Shown: positions 1-9,473, numbered from the stretch's first letter. The stretch: 64,000 nt of DNA from DATCMU01 sp036563245 (GCA_036563245.1 DATCMU010000012.1:65957-129956); one strand, 5' to 3'. The notes: generated by a model from the sequence alone, not told the origin. Program-made: numbers and translations.

Positions 1-824
1 TCCGCATAGGCGCCGCGCACCGCACTGAGCAGCACCTTGTCGCGCACCGCGCGGCCATTGACGAAATAGAACTGGCTCAACGTATTGGCCTTGGAATAGG
101 TGGGCAGCCCCGCCATGCCGGCCACCACCACCGACCCGCGCGCATGGGCGAGCGGCACGGCGTTGGAAACGAATTCCTCGCCCATCACCTGGGCGAGCCG
201 CGCCTTGAGCGCACCCGGCCCATGCTGGGCCGGCCAGTTCAGGGATTGCCGGTCCGAGCCTTCCAGGAGGAAATGGACTTCCGGGTTGGCCATGGCGAGG
301 CGCTTGACGATGTCGGTGATCGCCCCGGTTTCAGCCCGGTCCGACTTGAGGAATTTCAGGCGCGCGGGGACTGCGGCGAACAAGTTCCGCACCTCGACGA
401 CCGTACCCCGGTTCATCGCGTGTGGCACCGGCCCCGCCGTGGCCCCGCGCTTCACCTCGATCCGGAGCCCGGCGTCCGCGCCGGCCTCACGCGAGGCGAT
501 GCGCAGATCCGAAACCGCGCCGATGGAAGCAAGCGCTTCGCCGCGAAAACCAAGGGTGCGGATGTCATCCAGGCTGTCGGCGTCGAGTTTCGACGTCGCG
601 TGGCGCAAGACGCTCATCTTCAGGTCCTGCGCGCCCATGCCGCAGCCATCGTCCTCGACCCGCATCAGGGACTTGCCGCCCCCTGCCGTGGTAATGGCGA
701 TCCGGCTCGCCCCGGCATCGAGGGCGTTCTCCACCAGTTCCTTGATCACGCTGGCCGGGCGCTCGACCACTTCGCCCGCGGCGATGCGATTGACCAGATC
801 GCTTGGCAATTGCCGGATCGGCAT
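1..824 (-). CDS. mutL: DNA mismatch repair protein MutL, N-terminal part
   Basis: This is the N-terminal ATPase (GHKL fold) part of MutL, which couples MutS mismatch recognition to later repair steps. The 274 visible residues carry the ATP-binding motifs ELVENALDAGA, DDGCGM and TLGFRGEALASI, followed by the start of the transducer domain. The ATG is preceded by an AAGGAGA ribosome site about 8 bases upstream. The gene reads off the left edge, so the C-terminal dimerisation/endonuclease region is not seen. It is divergent from tadA, with about 95 bases between the starts. Confidence 0.95.
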   Translation of the reverse strand, partial: MPIRQLPSDLVNRIAAGEVVERPASVIKELVENALDAGASRIAITTAGGGKSLMRVEDDGCGMGAQDLKMSVLRHATSKLDADSLDDIRTLGFRGEALASIGAVSDLRIASREAGADAGLRIEVKRGATAGPVPHAMNRGTVVEVRNLFAAVPARLKFLKSDRAETGAITDIVKRLAMANPEVHFLLEGSDRQSLNWPAQHGPGALKARLAQVMGEEFVSNAVPLAHARGSVVVAGMAGLPTYSKANTLSQFYFVNGRAVRDKVLLSAVRGAYA

Positions 825-918
825 GAGGCTGATTCTCCTTGGCCCCGAACCATAGCCTTTGCGCGTGGCGCTTTCACCCCGCCTCCACAGGCGCTCCCCA
901 ACCTGCTACAAGCCGCGC

Positions 919-1371
919 ATGACGGATGCCCGCCTCAAACCGATGGAACTCGCTTTGCAACTGGCCGAAGAGGCCGCCGGGCACGGTGAAGTGCCGGTGG
1001 GGGCGGTGATCGTATCGGGCGGCGAGATCGTGGCGGCCGAGCGAAACCGGATGCGCGAACTGGGTGATCCGACCGCGCATGCCGAAATGGTTGCCATTCG
1101 CCAGGCGCTTGCGGCGCTGGGCGAGGGGCGGCTTTCGACCTGCGACCTCTATGTCACGCTCGAACCGTGCACCATGTGCGCCGGGGCCATTGCCCACGCC
1201 CGCATCCGCCGCCTCTATTACGGCGCCGCCGATCCCAAGGGCGGGGCGGTGGAGAGCGGCGTTCGCTTCTTTTCCCAGGCAACCTGTCATCACGCGCCCG
1301 AAGTGATCGCCGGGATTGGCGAAACGCGGGCCGCTGATCTGCTCAAGGATTTCTTTGCCGGCCGGCGATGA
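919..1371 (+). CDS. tadA: tRNA-specific adenosine deaminase TadA
   Basis: TadA converts adenosine 34 to inosine in the anticodon of tRNA-Arg(ACG). The 150-residue protein has the zinc/catalytic motif HAE (residues 54-56) and PCTMC (83-87), the CDA-fold signature with His and two Cys ligands and the proton-shuttling Glu. Length is normal for bacterial TadA. The ATG at 919 fits the family N-terminus; an upstream extension in the same frame from 859 has no family-like residues. Its 3' end overlaps the 3' end of the convergent patatin gene by 29 bases. Confidence 0.93.
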   Translation: MTDARLKPMELALQLAEEAAGHGEVPVGAVIVSGGEIVAAERNRMRELGDPTAHAEMVAIRQALAALGEGRLSTCDLYVTLEPCTMCAGAIAHARIRRLYYGAADPKGGAVESGVRFFSQATCHHAPEVIAGIGETRAADLLKDFFAGRR

Positions 1372-2206
1372 AGTCATCCACTTTCTGGGCCAGCTGGCGC
1401 TTGAAGCGCTCCTTGTCTCGGTCTCCCGCTTCCAGGATCTCGCGGACCCGCCAGAATTCGTAGGCGCCGAACGGGTGCACATAGGGTCGGATATAGACGT
1501 CAGGCGGAAAGGCCGCGAGGTTGTGCGCAATCAGTGCGTGCATCATGATCTGCGCGGACCCCAGGCCCACGTCGATCGCCGAAGGCATGGCGCCGGGTTC
1601 GCGGTCGGTGGGATCGCCGTTCACATCGACCCCGACCAGGATGTCGTTGCCCGCCGCCGCCGCATCGAGGGGCAGGGGGTTCACCACGCCGCCGTCCACC
1701 AACAGGTGCCCGGCAAAAGGGACAGGACGGAAGAGGCTGGGCACGGCGATCGACCCGGCAATCGCGGGCACCAGAGGCCCGGAGTGGAACACAACCTGAT
1801 GCCAGGACTGGAAGTCCGTGGCGATCACATAGAGCGGGATACGCAGGTCGCCGAACCCTTCGTGGAAGCCTTCGGGCAGGAATGCCTGCGCGACCTCCAG
1901 CGCGTCGAGCTGCATGGTCAGCCCGTTGCTCAGGAACTTGCGCCAGTTGTGCGTCTGGGTGGCCCAGAGACGCCCGCCGATGGCACGGAACGACCCAAGC
2001 ACGTTGATGGAGTGTTCGCGGATCGCCTTGCCCCGCATGCCCGAGGCCCAGCCAGCCCCGATCAGCGCCCCGATCGAGGTTCCGGCGATCGTCGAGGGCG
2101 TGAGCCCGAGTTCGTCGAAGGCCTCGATGAAGGGGATATGCATTAGCCCGCGCGCCGAGCCGCCGCCAAGCGCAACACCGATACGCGGTCCACTCTCACT
2201 CGTCAC
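1343..2206 (-). CDS. patatin-like phospholipase family protein
   Basis: A 287-residue patatin-fold serine acyl hydrolase resembling the RssA/NTE-type family. The oxyanion loop GGGSARG lies at residues 14-20, the nucleophile elbow GTSIG at 42-46 (Ser44), and the catalytic Asp in DGG at 171-173, so the Ser-Asp dyad is complete. The start is GTG, supported by GAAGGAG 9 bases upstream. No signal peptide or membrane segment is visible. The natural substrate cannot be read from sequence. It lies between purD (same strand) and convergent tadA. Confidence 0.88.
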   Translation of the reverse strand: MTSESGPRIGVALGGGSARGLMHIPFIEAFDELGLTPSTIAGTSIGALIGAGWASGMRGKAIREHSINVLGSFRAIGGRLWATQTHNWRKFLSNGLTMQLDALEVAQAFLPEGFHEGFGDLRIPLYVIATDFQSWHQVVFHSGPLVPAIAGSIAVPSLFRPVPFAGHLLVDGGVVNPLPLDAAAAGNDILVGVDVNGDPTDREPGAMPSAIDVGLGSAQIMMHALIAHNLAAFPPDVYIRPYVHPFGAYEFWRVREILEAGDRDKERFKRQLAQKVDDFIAGRQRNP

Positions 2207-2281
2207 CTGGCCGCGCTCCTTCGGCCCGCCCTGCCTATCGGCCTCATGCTAGATCAGCGCGCCGTGGCTTGCCAAGCAGGC

Positions 2282-3556
2282 TTACGCCTGTTCCCGGGCC
2301 ACCGCCCGCCAGCCGATATCGCGGCGGCAGAACCCTTCGGGCCAGTCGATCCGCCCGACCGCCTCATATGCACGCGCCTGGGCCTGCGCCACCGTGGCAC
2401 CGGTAGCGGTGACATTGAGCACGCGTCCGCCATTTGCCAGGACCTTGCCGTCCTTGCGAGACGTGCCGGCGTGAAACACCTGCACGCCATCGCCGTCGAG
2501 CCCGTCCAGCCCCCTGATCTCGCTACCCCTGGCATAGGCGCCGGGATAACCCCTGGCGGCCATGACCACGGTGAGCGCCACCTCATCGCTCCACTGGGGC
2601 ATGACGCCCTCGAGGTCGCCAATGGCCGCCCCCTCCAGCAGGTCCAGGACGTCGGAATTCAGCCGCATCATCAGGACCTGGCATTCCGGATCGCCGAACC
2701 GAACGTTGTATTCGATCAGCTTGGGACCTTCGGTGGTGATCATCAAACCGGCATAGAGCACGCCGCTGAACGGCGTGCCGCGACGCGCCATGCCAACGAT
2801 CGTGGGCATGATGATCTTCTGCTCGACTTCGGCCAGCATCGCCTCGGTCATCACCGGTGCTGGCGAATAGGCGCCCATGCCGCCCGTATTGGGGCCGGTA
2901 TCCCCATCATTGGCGCGTTTGTGGTCCTGCGCGGTGGACAGCAGGACGGCGCGCGCACCGTCGCACACCGCGAATACGCTTGCCTCTTCGCCCACAAGGC
3001 ATTCCTCGATCACCACAGACGCTCCGGCCTCTCCCAGTGTCCCCGAGAGGCAGTCGCGAATGGCGGCCTCGGCCTCGGCGACCGTCTCTGCCACCGTGAC
3101 GCCCTTGCCCGCCGCCAGCCCGTCCGCCTTCACCACGATGGGCGCACCCTGCTCGCGAACATATGCGAGTGCCGGTTCCATCCGGTCGAAGCGTGCGTAG
3201 CGGGCCGTGGGAATATCCATTTCATCGCACAGCATCTTGGTGAAGGCTTTCGAGCCCTCGAGTTGCGCGGCGGCCTTGTGCGGCCCGAACACCTTGATGC
3301 CGGCGGCCTCCAGATCGTCCGCGATGCCGGCCACCAGCGGCGTCTCGGGCCCCACCACGACCAGGTCGATCCGCTCCTGCCGGCAGAATGCGACGACTTC
3401 GGCATGGTTGGCGACATTAATCGCCACCGATTCGGCCAGGTCCGCCGTTCCGCCATTGCCCGGCGCGATGAACAGCTTTCCGATCCGGGGCGAACGGGCA
3501 ATCGCCCAGGCCAGTGCGTGTTCGCGTCCACCCGATCCGATCAGCAATACCCGCAT
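2282..3556 (-). CDS. purD: phosphoribosylamine--glycine ligase PurD
   Basis: PurD (GAR synthetase) catalyses the second step of purine synthesis, joining glycine to phosphoribosylamine with ATP. The 424 residues have the N-terminal MRVLLIGSGGREHAL, the ATP-grasp loop VKADGLAAGKGV around residues 141-152, and NTGGMGAYSP and VRFGDPECQ further on, all typical. An AGGGGG-type ribosome site precedes the ATG. It is divergent from xseA, with 97 bases between the starts. In proteobacteria purD is commonly beside xseA and DUF2093, as here. Confidence 0.97.
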   Translation of the reverse strand: MRVLLIGSGGREHALAWAIARSPRIGKLFIAPGNGGTADLAESVAINVANHAEVVAFCRQERIDLVVVGPETPLVAGIADDLEAAGIKVFGPHKAAAQLEGSKAFTKMLCDEMDIPTARYARFDRMEPALAYVREQGAPIVVKADGLAAGKGVTVAETVAEAEAAIRDCLSGTLGEAGASVVIEECLVGEEASVFAVCDGARAVLLSTAQDHKRANDGDTGPNTGGMGAYSPAPVMTEAMLAEVEQKIIMPTIVGMARRGTPFSGVLYAGLMITTEGPKLIEYNVRFGDPECQVLMMRLNSDVLDLLEGAAIGDLEGVMPQWSDEVALTVVMAARGYPGAYARGSEIRGLDGLDGDGVQVFHAGTSRKDGKVLANGGRVLNVTATGATVAQAQARAYEAVGRIDWPEGFCRRDIGWRAVAREQA

Positions 3557-3653
3557 GAAATGCCCCCTTCATGGTGTGCGAAGCCCCTCTAGCACCGTTC
3601 CCCGGGCGATGCCACACTTGACGCCGGCCGCCCTCCGCGTGAACAAGAGGACC

Positions 3654-5135
3654 ATGAGCGACGCACCGACCAACACGCCCGAATATTCGGTTTCCGAGAT
3701 CTCCCAGGCGGTCAAACGCACGCTCGAGGATTCCTTCGGCAATGTTCGCGTGCGCGGCGAGGTGTCCAAGGTCGCCCGGCCCGGCTCCGGACATATCTAT
3801 TTCGACCTCAAGGACGAAGGCGCGGTGATTGCCGCGGTCGTCTGGCGCGGTGTCGCCGGACGCTTGCGGTTCCTGCCCGAACAGGGGCTCGAAGTGGTGG
3901 TGACCGGGCGGCTCACCACTTTCCCTGGCCAGTCGAAATACCAGCTCGTTGTCGACGACGTCGTGCCTGCCGGCGCCGGCGCGTTGATGGCTCTTCTGGA
4001 GGAGCGGCGCAAGAAGCTGCTGGCAGAGGGCCTTTTCGATCCGGCGCGCAAGAAGCCCTTGCCCTATCTGCCGCGCGTGATCGGCGTGGTGACTTCGCCC
4101 ACCGGCGCGGTCATCCGAGATATCCTGCACCGCCTCGACGATCGCTTTCCCACCCGGGTAATCGTCTGGCCGGTGCGCGTGCAGGGCGAGACCTGTGCGC
4201 CCGAAGTCAGCGCGGCCATTGCCGGTTTCAATGCACTGCCCAAAGACGGGCTGATCCCCCGCCCGGATCTGCTGATCGTGGCGCGCGGCGGCGGGTCTAT
4301 CGAGGATCTGTGGGGCTTCAACGAGGAAAGCGTCGTGCGCGCCGTTGCCGCCAGCACGATCCCCGTGATTTCCGCTGTCGGGCACGAAACCGACACGACC
4401 CTTTGCGACTTCGCCGCCGACAAGCGCGCGCCGACCCCGACCGGCGCGGCCGAAATCGCCGTTCCGGTCCGTTCCGAACTCATTGGATATGTCGACGATC
4501 TCGGGTCGCGCCAGCGCTCGGCAACCCGCAGGTTGCAGCAGGCCAGACGCGACCAGCTTCGGGCGGCCGCGTCCGGCCTGCCCCGCCCGGCCGACCTGCT
4601 CAACTCCGCGCGCCAGCGCCTCGACATTGCGACGACGCGGCTGGCTGCCGCTCTTGCCGCCGCCCGCCAGGCCAAGGCGCTGCGCCTCGCCACGGTGGCG
4701 CCGCGCCTCACGCCTGGGCTTCTGCGTCAGCGGGTGCGTGATCTTGCCCAGCGCGGCTCCGACCTGCAGCGCCGCGGCGGAATTGCCCTGGAACAGATCG
4801 CGCGGCGCTCGGCCTTGCGCCTGGCTCCAGCGGGCCGTCAGCTCCAGCCTGCGTTTGCGCGAACCACTTTGGAAAAGGCGCGGCGCCTGGAAAGCCTGGG
4901 CAAGCTCCTGACGTCGCTCAGTTATGTCGGAATCCTGCAACGCGGCTTTGCCCTGGTGACGACCGGCGACGAGCAACTGGTGCGAAGTGCATCGGCGCTT
5001 CAGCCGGGAGAGGCGATCACCATCGCATTTCATGATGGCAAGGTGGCGGCCAGCGTCGACGGCGGATCCGCCGCTGCGCGCCCGGCCGGGCGGCCCAGGC
5101 CGCCGGACAAGGATAGCCAGACCGAACTTTTTTGA
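3654..5135 (+). CDS. xseA: exodeoxyribonuclease VII large subunit XseA
   Basis: XseA is the large, catalytic subunit of exonuclease VII, which degrades single-stranded DNA from both ends. The 493-residue protein has an N-terminal OB-fold (about residues 10-105, including GEVSKVARPGSGHIYFDLKD), a catalytic domain with VARGGGSIEDLWGFNEE and SAVGHETD, and a helical, coiled-coil-like C-terminal half rich in Ala, Arg and Gln. The ATG at 3654 has AGAGG just upstream and gives the normal family length; the frame is open further 5' without homology. The small subunit gene xseB is not in the window. Confidence 0.95.
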   Translation: MSDAPTNTPEYSVSEISQAVKRTLEDSFGNVRVRGEVSKVARPGSGHIYFDLKDEGAVIAAVVWRGVAGRLRFLPEQGLEVVVTGRLTTFPGQSKYQLVVDDVVPAGAGALMALLEERRKKLLAEGLFDPARKKPLPYLPRVIGVVTSPTGAVIRDILHRLDDRFPTRVIVWPVRVQGETCAPEVSAAIAGFNALPKDGLIPRPDLLIVARGGGSIEDLWGFNEESVVRAVAASTIPVISAVGHETDTTLCDFAADKRAPTPTGAAEIAVPVRSELIGYVDDLGSRQRSATRRLQQARRDQLRAAASGLPRPADLLNSARQRLDIATTRLAAALAAARQAKALRLATVAPRLTPGLLRQRVRDLAQRGSDLQRRGGIALEQIARRSALRLAPAGRQLQPAFARTTLEKARRLESLGKLLTSLSYVGILQRGFALVTTGDEQLVRSASALQPGEAITIAFHDGKVAASVDGGSAAARPAGRPRPPDKDSQTELF

Positions 5136-5183
5136 TATTGCCCGGCGATGCGCCTATATGTGCGGCATTCGGAGACTTGCTGC

Positions 5184-5405
5184 ATGAATATCATCGATCC
5201 CAAATTCGGCCCTTCCGAGGCCACGATCCGCTATCTGGACGCCGACTATGTGGTGCTCAAGCCCGGCAGTTTCGTGCGCTGCGCGATCACCGGCAAGCCG
5301 ATACCGATCGACGATCTGACCTACTGGAGCGTTGATCGGCAGGAGGCATATGCGGATGCCGCAGCGGCGTTCGAGGCCTACCAGCGCCACGGCCACAAGC
5401 GCTGA
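5184..5405 (+). CDS. DUF2093 domain-containing protein
   Basis: A 73-residue protein of the alphaproteobacterial DUF2093 family, recognised by the pattern FVRCAITGKPIPIDDLTYWS in its middle. No function is established. The ATG at 5184 is preceded by GGAGA at a good distance; an ATG 36 bases upstream would add residues unlike the family. It follows xseA by 48 bases and precedes the acyltransferase by 11, so the three are probably co-transcribed. Confidence 0.85.
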   Translation: MNIIDPKFGPSEATIRYLDADYVVLKPGSFVRCAITGKPIPIDDLTYWSVDRQEAYADAAAAFEAYQRHGHKR

Positions 5406-5416
5406 GTCCCCCCGCC

Positions 5417-6406
5417 ATGCCCGCCAGCGCCCCGTCGGGCCAATCCACTTTCGACGGCAAGCCGATCACGCCCCTGAGGCGTCTGCGCTACCTGCTGCAT
5501 GCCGGCCTGCTGTTCGGCTTTCTTGGCCTGTTCCGGATGCTCCCTTTGGACACCGCCTCCGCGCTCGGCGGCTGGGTTGGGCGCCGGGTGCTCGCGCCGT
5601 TCGCGGGCAACAGGCGGGCACTGGCCAATATCCGGCTGGCATTTCCCGATATCGGCGACGATGAGGCGAACCGGATCGCCGCAGGCATGTGGGACAATCT
5701 GGGGCGGCTGATCGCCGAGTTTGCCCATCTGGATGCCTTCGTGGGAGATCCCGAGGGGCGTATCGTCATCCATGGGCTCGAGAATGCCCGGCGCATCCTC
5801 GCCTCCGGAAAAGGGATCCTGGCCATTCCCGGGCACTTCGCCAACTGGGAGGTGATGTCGGTCGCAGTGCGCAATATTGGCATAGAGGGCCACATCGTGC
5901 TGCGGCCGCCCAATAACCCCTATGTCGTGGACTGGCTGTCGCGCCTGCGGGATCGAACCGGGCTTCGGGGCCAGATCGTGAAAGGGGCCGAGGGCACCAG
6001 GCAGATTTTTACCCGCCTGCGCCGCGGCGAGATGGTGTCGATCATGATGGACCAGGCGCTCGCCGAAGGGATTCCCATCGATTTCTTCTCACGTCCCGCC
6101 ATGACCAATCCGCTCCCCGCAACCCTGGCACTGCGCATGGATCTCAACCTTGTGCCGATTTCGATTCGCCGCACCGCTGGCGCGCATTTCGAAATGACCA
6201 TTCACCCGCCCATGGAAGTCCGGCACTCAGGCGACATGCAGGCCGATGTGGCCGAGTTGACGGCGCGCATCAATCACTTCGTGGAAGACGTGGTGCGGGC
6301 GGCTCCCGAACAGTGGCTGTGGATTCACAACCGCTGGGGCAGCCACGGCAACCTGACGCGGCGCGGTAGGGCGGTGGCCGGCATGGCGCGAGAATCGGCG
6401 GAATAG
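5417..6406 (+). CDS. lysophospholipid/lipid A acyltransferase (LpxL/LpxM family)
   Basis: A 329-residue inner-membrane acyltransferase of the HtrB/LpxL family, which adds secondary acyl chains to lipid A or related lipids on the cytoplasmic side. The catalytic HX4E motif is HFANWE (His140 to Glu145). A hydrophobic N-terminal segment (about 26-44) can act as the membrane anchor. The C-terminal AAPEQWLWIHNRW is typical of the family. Whether it is LpxL-, LpxM- or LpxXL-like cannot be settled without alignment. No clear ribosome site precedes the ATG. Confidence 0.85.
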   Translation: MPASAPSGQSTFDGKPITPLRRLRYLLHAGLLFGFLGLFRMLPLDTASALGGWVGRRVLAPFAGNRRALANIRLAFPDIGDDEANRIAAGMWDNLGRLIAEFAHLDAFVGDPEGRIVIHGLENARRILASGKGILAIPGHFANWEVMSVAVRNIGIEGHIVLRPPNNPYVVDWLSRLRDRTGLRGQIVKGAEGTRQIFTRLRRGEMVSIMMDQALAEGIPIDFFSRPAMTNPLPATLALRMDLNLVPISIRRTAGAHFEMTIHPPMEVRHSGDMQADVAELTARINHFVEDVVRAAPEQWLWIHNRWGSHGNLTRRGRAVAGMARESAE

Positions 6407-6489
6407 CGGCTGCGGCAAACTTCACGAGCGACAGGATCGGGCCGGCGCGGCACAACGACCACCGAACACCGAAACGGAAAGATTGGCGC

Positions 6490-7473
6490 ATGCTGGAAAT
6501 CTGGTTGCCGCTTCTGGGCGGGCTCATCCTGCTGGTCTTCGGCGGCGAACTCCTCGTCCGCGGCGCGGTGCAGGTCGCAACGGGTCTGGGCGTGTCGCCG
6601 CTGGTGATCGGGCTGACCCTGGTCGGATTCGGCACCTCCACGCCCGAACTGGTGACCTCCGTGCAGGCCGCGCTCTCCAATGCGCCGGGTATTGCCTATG
6701 GGAACATCGTTGGCTCCAACATCGCCAACGTGCTGCTGATCGTGGGCGCCACCACCCTGATCAGCCCTATGGTCGTCGCTTCGGCTGCGCTGAAACGGGA
6801 CGGTGCGGTGATGCTGGCGGTCACCATCATGTTTGCCGCCGTCGCCTTCGCCGTGCCTATGGGCCGAACGGTCGGCGCGATCTTCGTCGTGGCGCTGGCG
6901 GTCTATGTCTACCTTGCCTTTCGCCAGGAGCGGGCTGCGACCCCCGCGGACCACGGCGCCGTGTTCGACAAGAGCCTTGCGCTGCAGGAGTCCGACACCG
7001 CACTCGCGCCGCCCGTGCGGCCGCGGCATTCCCTGCTCGTTGCGGCGCTAATCGCCCTCTGCGGCCTTGTGCTGGTGATCGCCGGTGGCCGCTTGCTTGT
7101 CATGGGGGCCGTATCGCTCGCCCGGGGTTTCGGCATTTCCGAGACCGTGATCGGCCTCACCATCGTGGCGGTCGGCACCTCGATGCCCGAATTTGTCACC
7201 TCCGTGGTCGCCGCAATCAGGAAGCAGGGTGACGTCGCCTTCGGCAACATCGTGGGATCGAACATCTACAATATTCTCGGCATAGGCGGCACGACTGCGC
7301 TGATCGCACCGGGTGCGGTACCGCGTGAAATCGTGACCTTCGACAACCTCGTCATGATCGCGGTTTCACTGGCGCTGGTGATCTTCGCCCGCACCGGCCT
7401 CAAGATCGTACGCTGGGAAGGCGCGATATTGCTCGTTGGCTATGCTGTCTATATCCGGCTCATCCTGCCCTGA
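6490..7473 (+). CDS. calcium/sodium antiporter, CaCA family
   Basis: A 327-residue integral membrane cation exchanger like E. coli YrbG. It has the two inverted repeats of the CaCA superfamily: GFGTSTPELVTS (about residue 47) with GNIVGSN (71-77), and VGTSMPEFVTS (about 228) with GNIVGSN (about 252), which form the ion-binding alpha repeats. A cytoplasmic loop separates them near residues 150-180. Most of the chain is hydrophobic, consistent with about ten membrane helices. Ion specificity is inferred from the family only. Confidence 0.92.
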   Translation: MLEIWLPLLGGLILLVFGGELLVRGAVQVATGLGVSPLVIGLTLVGFGTSTPELVTSVQAALSNAPGIAYGNIVGSNIANVLLIVGATTLISPMVVASAALKRDGAVMLAVTIMFAAVAFAVPMGRTVGAIFVVALAVYVYLAFRQERAATPADHGAVFDKSLALQESDTALAPPVRPRHSLLVAALIALCGLVLVIAGGRLLVMGAVSLARGFGISETVIGLTIVAVGTSMPEFVTSVVAAIRKQGDVAFGNIVGSNIYNILGIGGTTALIAPGAVPREIVTFDNLVMIAVSLALVIFARTGLKIVRWEGAILLVGYAVYIRLILP

Positions 7474-7527
7474 CCGGTGGAACGGTGTCGTCTGTCGTGT
7501 CCAGGTCACGCATCGCGGGCAGGGACC

Positions 7528-7770
7528 TCAGTCGTCCGTGGCGGTATCCGGGTCCATCAGCCGGTGCAGATGCACGATGAAATAGCGCATCTCGGCATTG
7601 TCGACCGTCATTTGCGCCTTCTGTTTCCATGCTGCATAGGCCGTGGCGTAATTGGGATAGACGCCGACGATGTCGACCTTCTCCAGATCCTTGAACTGGA
7701 TATCTCCCAACCCGGCCAGTTCGCCGCCGAGCACCAGGTGCAGAAGCTGCTTGGACTTGTGTTCGCTCAT
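7528..7770 (-). CDS. DUF4170 domain-containing protein
   Basis: An 80-residue protein of the alphaproteobacterial DUF4170 family, with the segment LVLGGELAGLGDIQFKDLEK and a C-terminal YFIVHLHRLMDP. Function unknown. Its ATG overlaps the stop codon of the upstream cysQ-like gene (TAATG, one base shared), so the two are almost certainly translationally coupled and co-transcribed. No signal peptide or membrane segment is seen. Confidence 0.85.
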   Translation of the reverse strand: MSEHKSKQLLHLVLGGELAGLGDIQFKDLEKVDIVGVYPNYATAYAAWKQKAQMTVDNAEMRYFIVHLHRLMDPDTATDD

Positions 7771-8615
7771 TACGAGTGCTGCTCCACGAAAGTGTTGTGC
7801 GCCGTCTCCGATGGGCAGCCATAGACCCGCCGGAGCGCTTCATGTACCGGCGCTTTTAGCGAAAGGTCGCTGATCGCCGCAAGCGCGCTGTGCCGGATTT
7901 CCTGGCGATTGAAGCGCAATGCCCCGGCGCACACATCGCTGAAGTCGATCCCGCATTCCGCAAGGATCGCCGCCGCGCCGGCGATGTCCCAGTCCTGTGC
8001 GCCGCGGCGCGCGACCGCGACATCGAAGACCCCGCTTGCAACGAGCACGAGCCGGTAGGCGAGCGAGGGGAGCGACGGGCCGCGGACATAGTCGATCCCA
8101 GCCGCTTCCAGTTCCTTGTGCACCGCGCCCGGGGCGGGAATGACCGGTCCGCTGCCCACCCGATGCCGGCGCAGGAGCGGCCTGCCATTAAGCTTTGCGC
8201 CACCACCCCTGACCGCGGCGTAGAGCTCATCGCGGGCCGGCGCATAGACGACCCCGGCCACCGCGACGCCGTCCTCGACAACTGCCAGAGAGATCGTCCA
8301 GCTGTCTTCGCCCCTGATGAAGCCGCGTGTGCCGTCGATCGGATCGATCACGAACGTGCGCCGGCAAGAAAGACGCGACTGATCGTCTGCGGTTTCCTCG
8401 CTCAGCCAGCCATAGTCCGGCCGGGCGCTGCGCAGGGCATTCTCCAGATGCGAGTTGACCGCGAAATCGGCTTCGGTGACCGGGGAGGCATTCTCCTTGG
8501 TCCAGGTCTTCAGGTCGCGCCGGAAAAACCCGGCGGCAACGATTCCGCCTGCAACCGCGGCGCTGCGCAGCAGTTCGAGGTCTTCCTCATGGCTGTGGGC
8601 GAAAGGCTCCGGCAT
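7770..8615 (-). CDS. cysQ: 3'(2'),5'-bisphosphate nucleotidase / inositol monophosphatase family protein (CysQ-like)
   Basis: A 281-residue lithium-sensitive-type phosphatase. The metal-binding motifs are LSEETADD, DPIDGTRGF and, near the C-terminus, WDIAGAAAI, the standard IMPase/CysQ set. CysQ removes the 3'-phosphate of PAP from sulfate assimilation. In this family the assignment between CysQ, inositol monophosphatase and histidinol phosphatase needs phylogeny. The gene overlaps the DUF4170 gene by one base, a pairing I recall from other alphaproteobacteria. Confidence 0.82.
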   Translation of the reverse strand: MPEPFAHSHEEDLELLRSAAVAGGIVAAGFFRRDLKTWTKENASPVTEADFAVNSHLENALRSARPDYGWLSEETADDQSRLSCRRTFVIDPIDGTRGFIRGEDSWTISLAVVEDGVAVAGVVYAPARDELYAAVRGGGAKLNGRPLLRRHRVGSGPVIPAPGAVHKELEAAGIDYVRGPSLPSLAYRLVLVASGVFDVAVARRGAQDWDIAGAAAILAECGIDFSDVCAGALRFNRQEIRHSALAAISDLSLKAPVHEALRRVYGCPSETAHNTFVEQHS

Positions 8616-8856
8616 TGAAATCCACGGTCCGGCCAGGTGATTGCCGCCCTACCTATTTCAGTGGCTGCCGCCGCGCAAGCGATGCCCCAGAGTTAATGAG
8701 CCGTTGCACCAGGTGAGAACCTGCTAACCCTCTTCAAAACAAGACAAACTTAACCGAACTTCTTAAGCGGCCCGGTAAGCGGCCTCGGCTAGTTTGGAGG
8801 CAACAAGAGGAGAGCACAAAAAACAAAGCTCTCGGAGTTAACAGTGAGGTTTGACT

Positions 8857-9372
8857 ATGGTTCGCGGCGTCGAGATTGATGGCTCGTCTGTCGTCGTCAT
8901 GTTCCCCGGAGGCAATACGGGCCGCAAGTGCCCGGTTGCCGCCAACGACGACGCACCGAAAGACCACGACAGGACGGTCACCGTCCGCACCAAGCTCGAC
9001 AAGAGCGGGGTGGCCATCAAGGTGAAGGTACCCGTTCGCGAGTTCACCGGTGTCGCGGTGTCGACCAGGATCTCGGACGACGGCGTTCTCACCAGCGCCA
9101 TCGAACTGATCCATCCCGATTCGGCGCTCAGCTACAAGGTTTTCGAGGAAGAGGGCAACCAGAACGTGGTCGCCGAATGGCAGAACTGGGGACGCAAGCT
9201 GCGCCTGCCCTTGTTCATTCGCACAGGCGATGGCGGGTTGATGGCCTACAGCCAGCAGGTCAACGGGGTTTTGGTGGGGTCGGAAACCGGACGCCGGCGC
9301 CTTGCCGCCGAAAGCGAACGCAGGCCGCGTTTCCTGCATCGCCGCAAGCCGGGCAATACCGAGCTCGCCTGA
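8857..9372 (+). CDS. DUF6101 family protein
   Basis: A 171-residue protein without signal peptide or membrane helix, resembling the hyphomicrobial DUF6101 family: a beta-rich N-terminal half (VTVRTKLDKSGVAIKVKVPVREFTGVAV), the conserved EWQNWGRKLRLPLFI segment, and a very basic tail rich in Arg. Function unknown. ATG 8857 is preceded by GTGAGGT; the TTG six bases upstream is less likely. The leader of about 240 bases holds a 6-bp hairpin (arms 8810-8815 and 8828-8833) with an A-rich loop, and a TTAACC motif at about 8750. Confidence 0.7.
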   Translation: MVRGVEIDGSSVVVMFPGGNTGRKCPVAANDDAPKDHDRTVTVRTKLDKSGVAIKVKVPVREFTGVAVSTRISDDGVLTSAIELIHPDSALSYKVFEEEGNQNVVAEWQNWGRKLRLPLFIRTGDGGLMAYSQQVNGVLVGSETGRRRLAAESERRPRFLHRRKPGNTELA

Positions 9373-9383
9373 GATCGCTCGGG

Positions 9384-9406
9384 GGAAAGACGTCATCCGT
9401 CTTTCC
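9384..9406 (+). terminator. probable terminator of the DUF6101 gene
   Basis: A perfect 9-bp stem (GGAAAGACG / CGTCTTTCC) with the 5-base loop TCATC lies 12 bases after the stop codon and is followed by TGTT. The T-run is short, so intrinsic termination may be inefficient. Confidence 0.55.
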
Positions 9407-9473
9407 TGTTCATAAGGCGTGACGTGAAACTGTTCGGAGCCCGGGCCTTGCAGATAGCAGGGCCCGACAAGCT

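Noticed and set aside
1343..2206. Patatin-like gene as a CapV-type anti-phage effector
   Set aside because: No CD-NTase or other CBASS component is adjacent; neighbours are tadA and purD. It looks like an ordinary RssA-type hydrolase.
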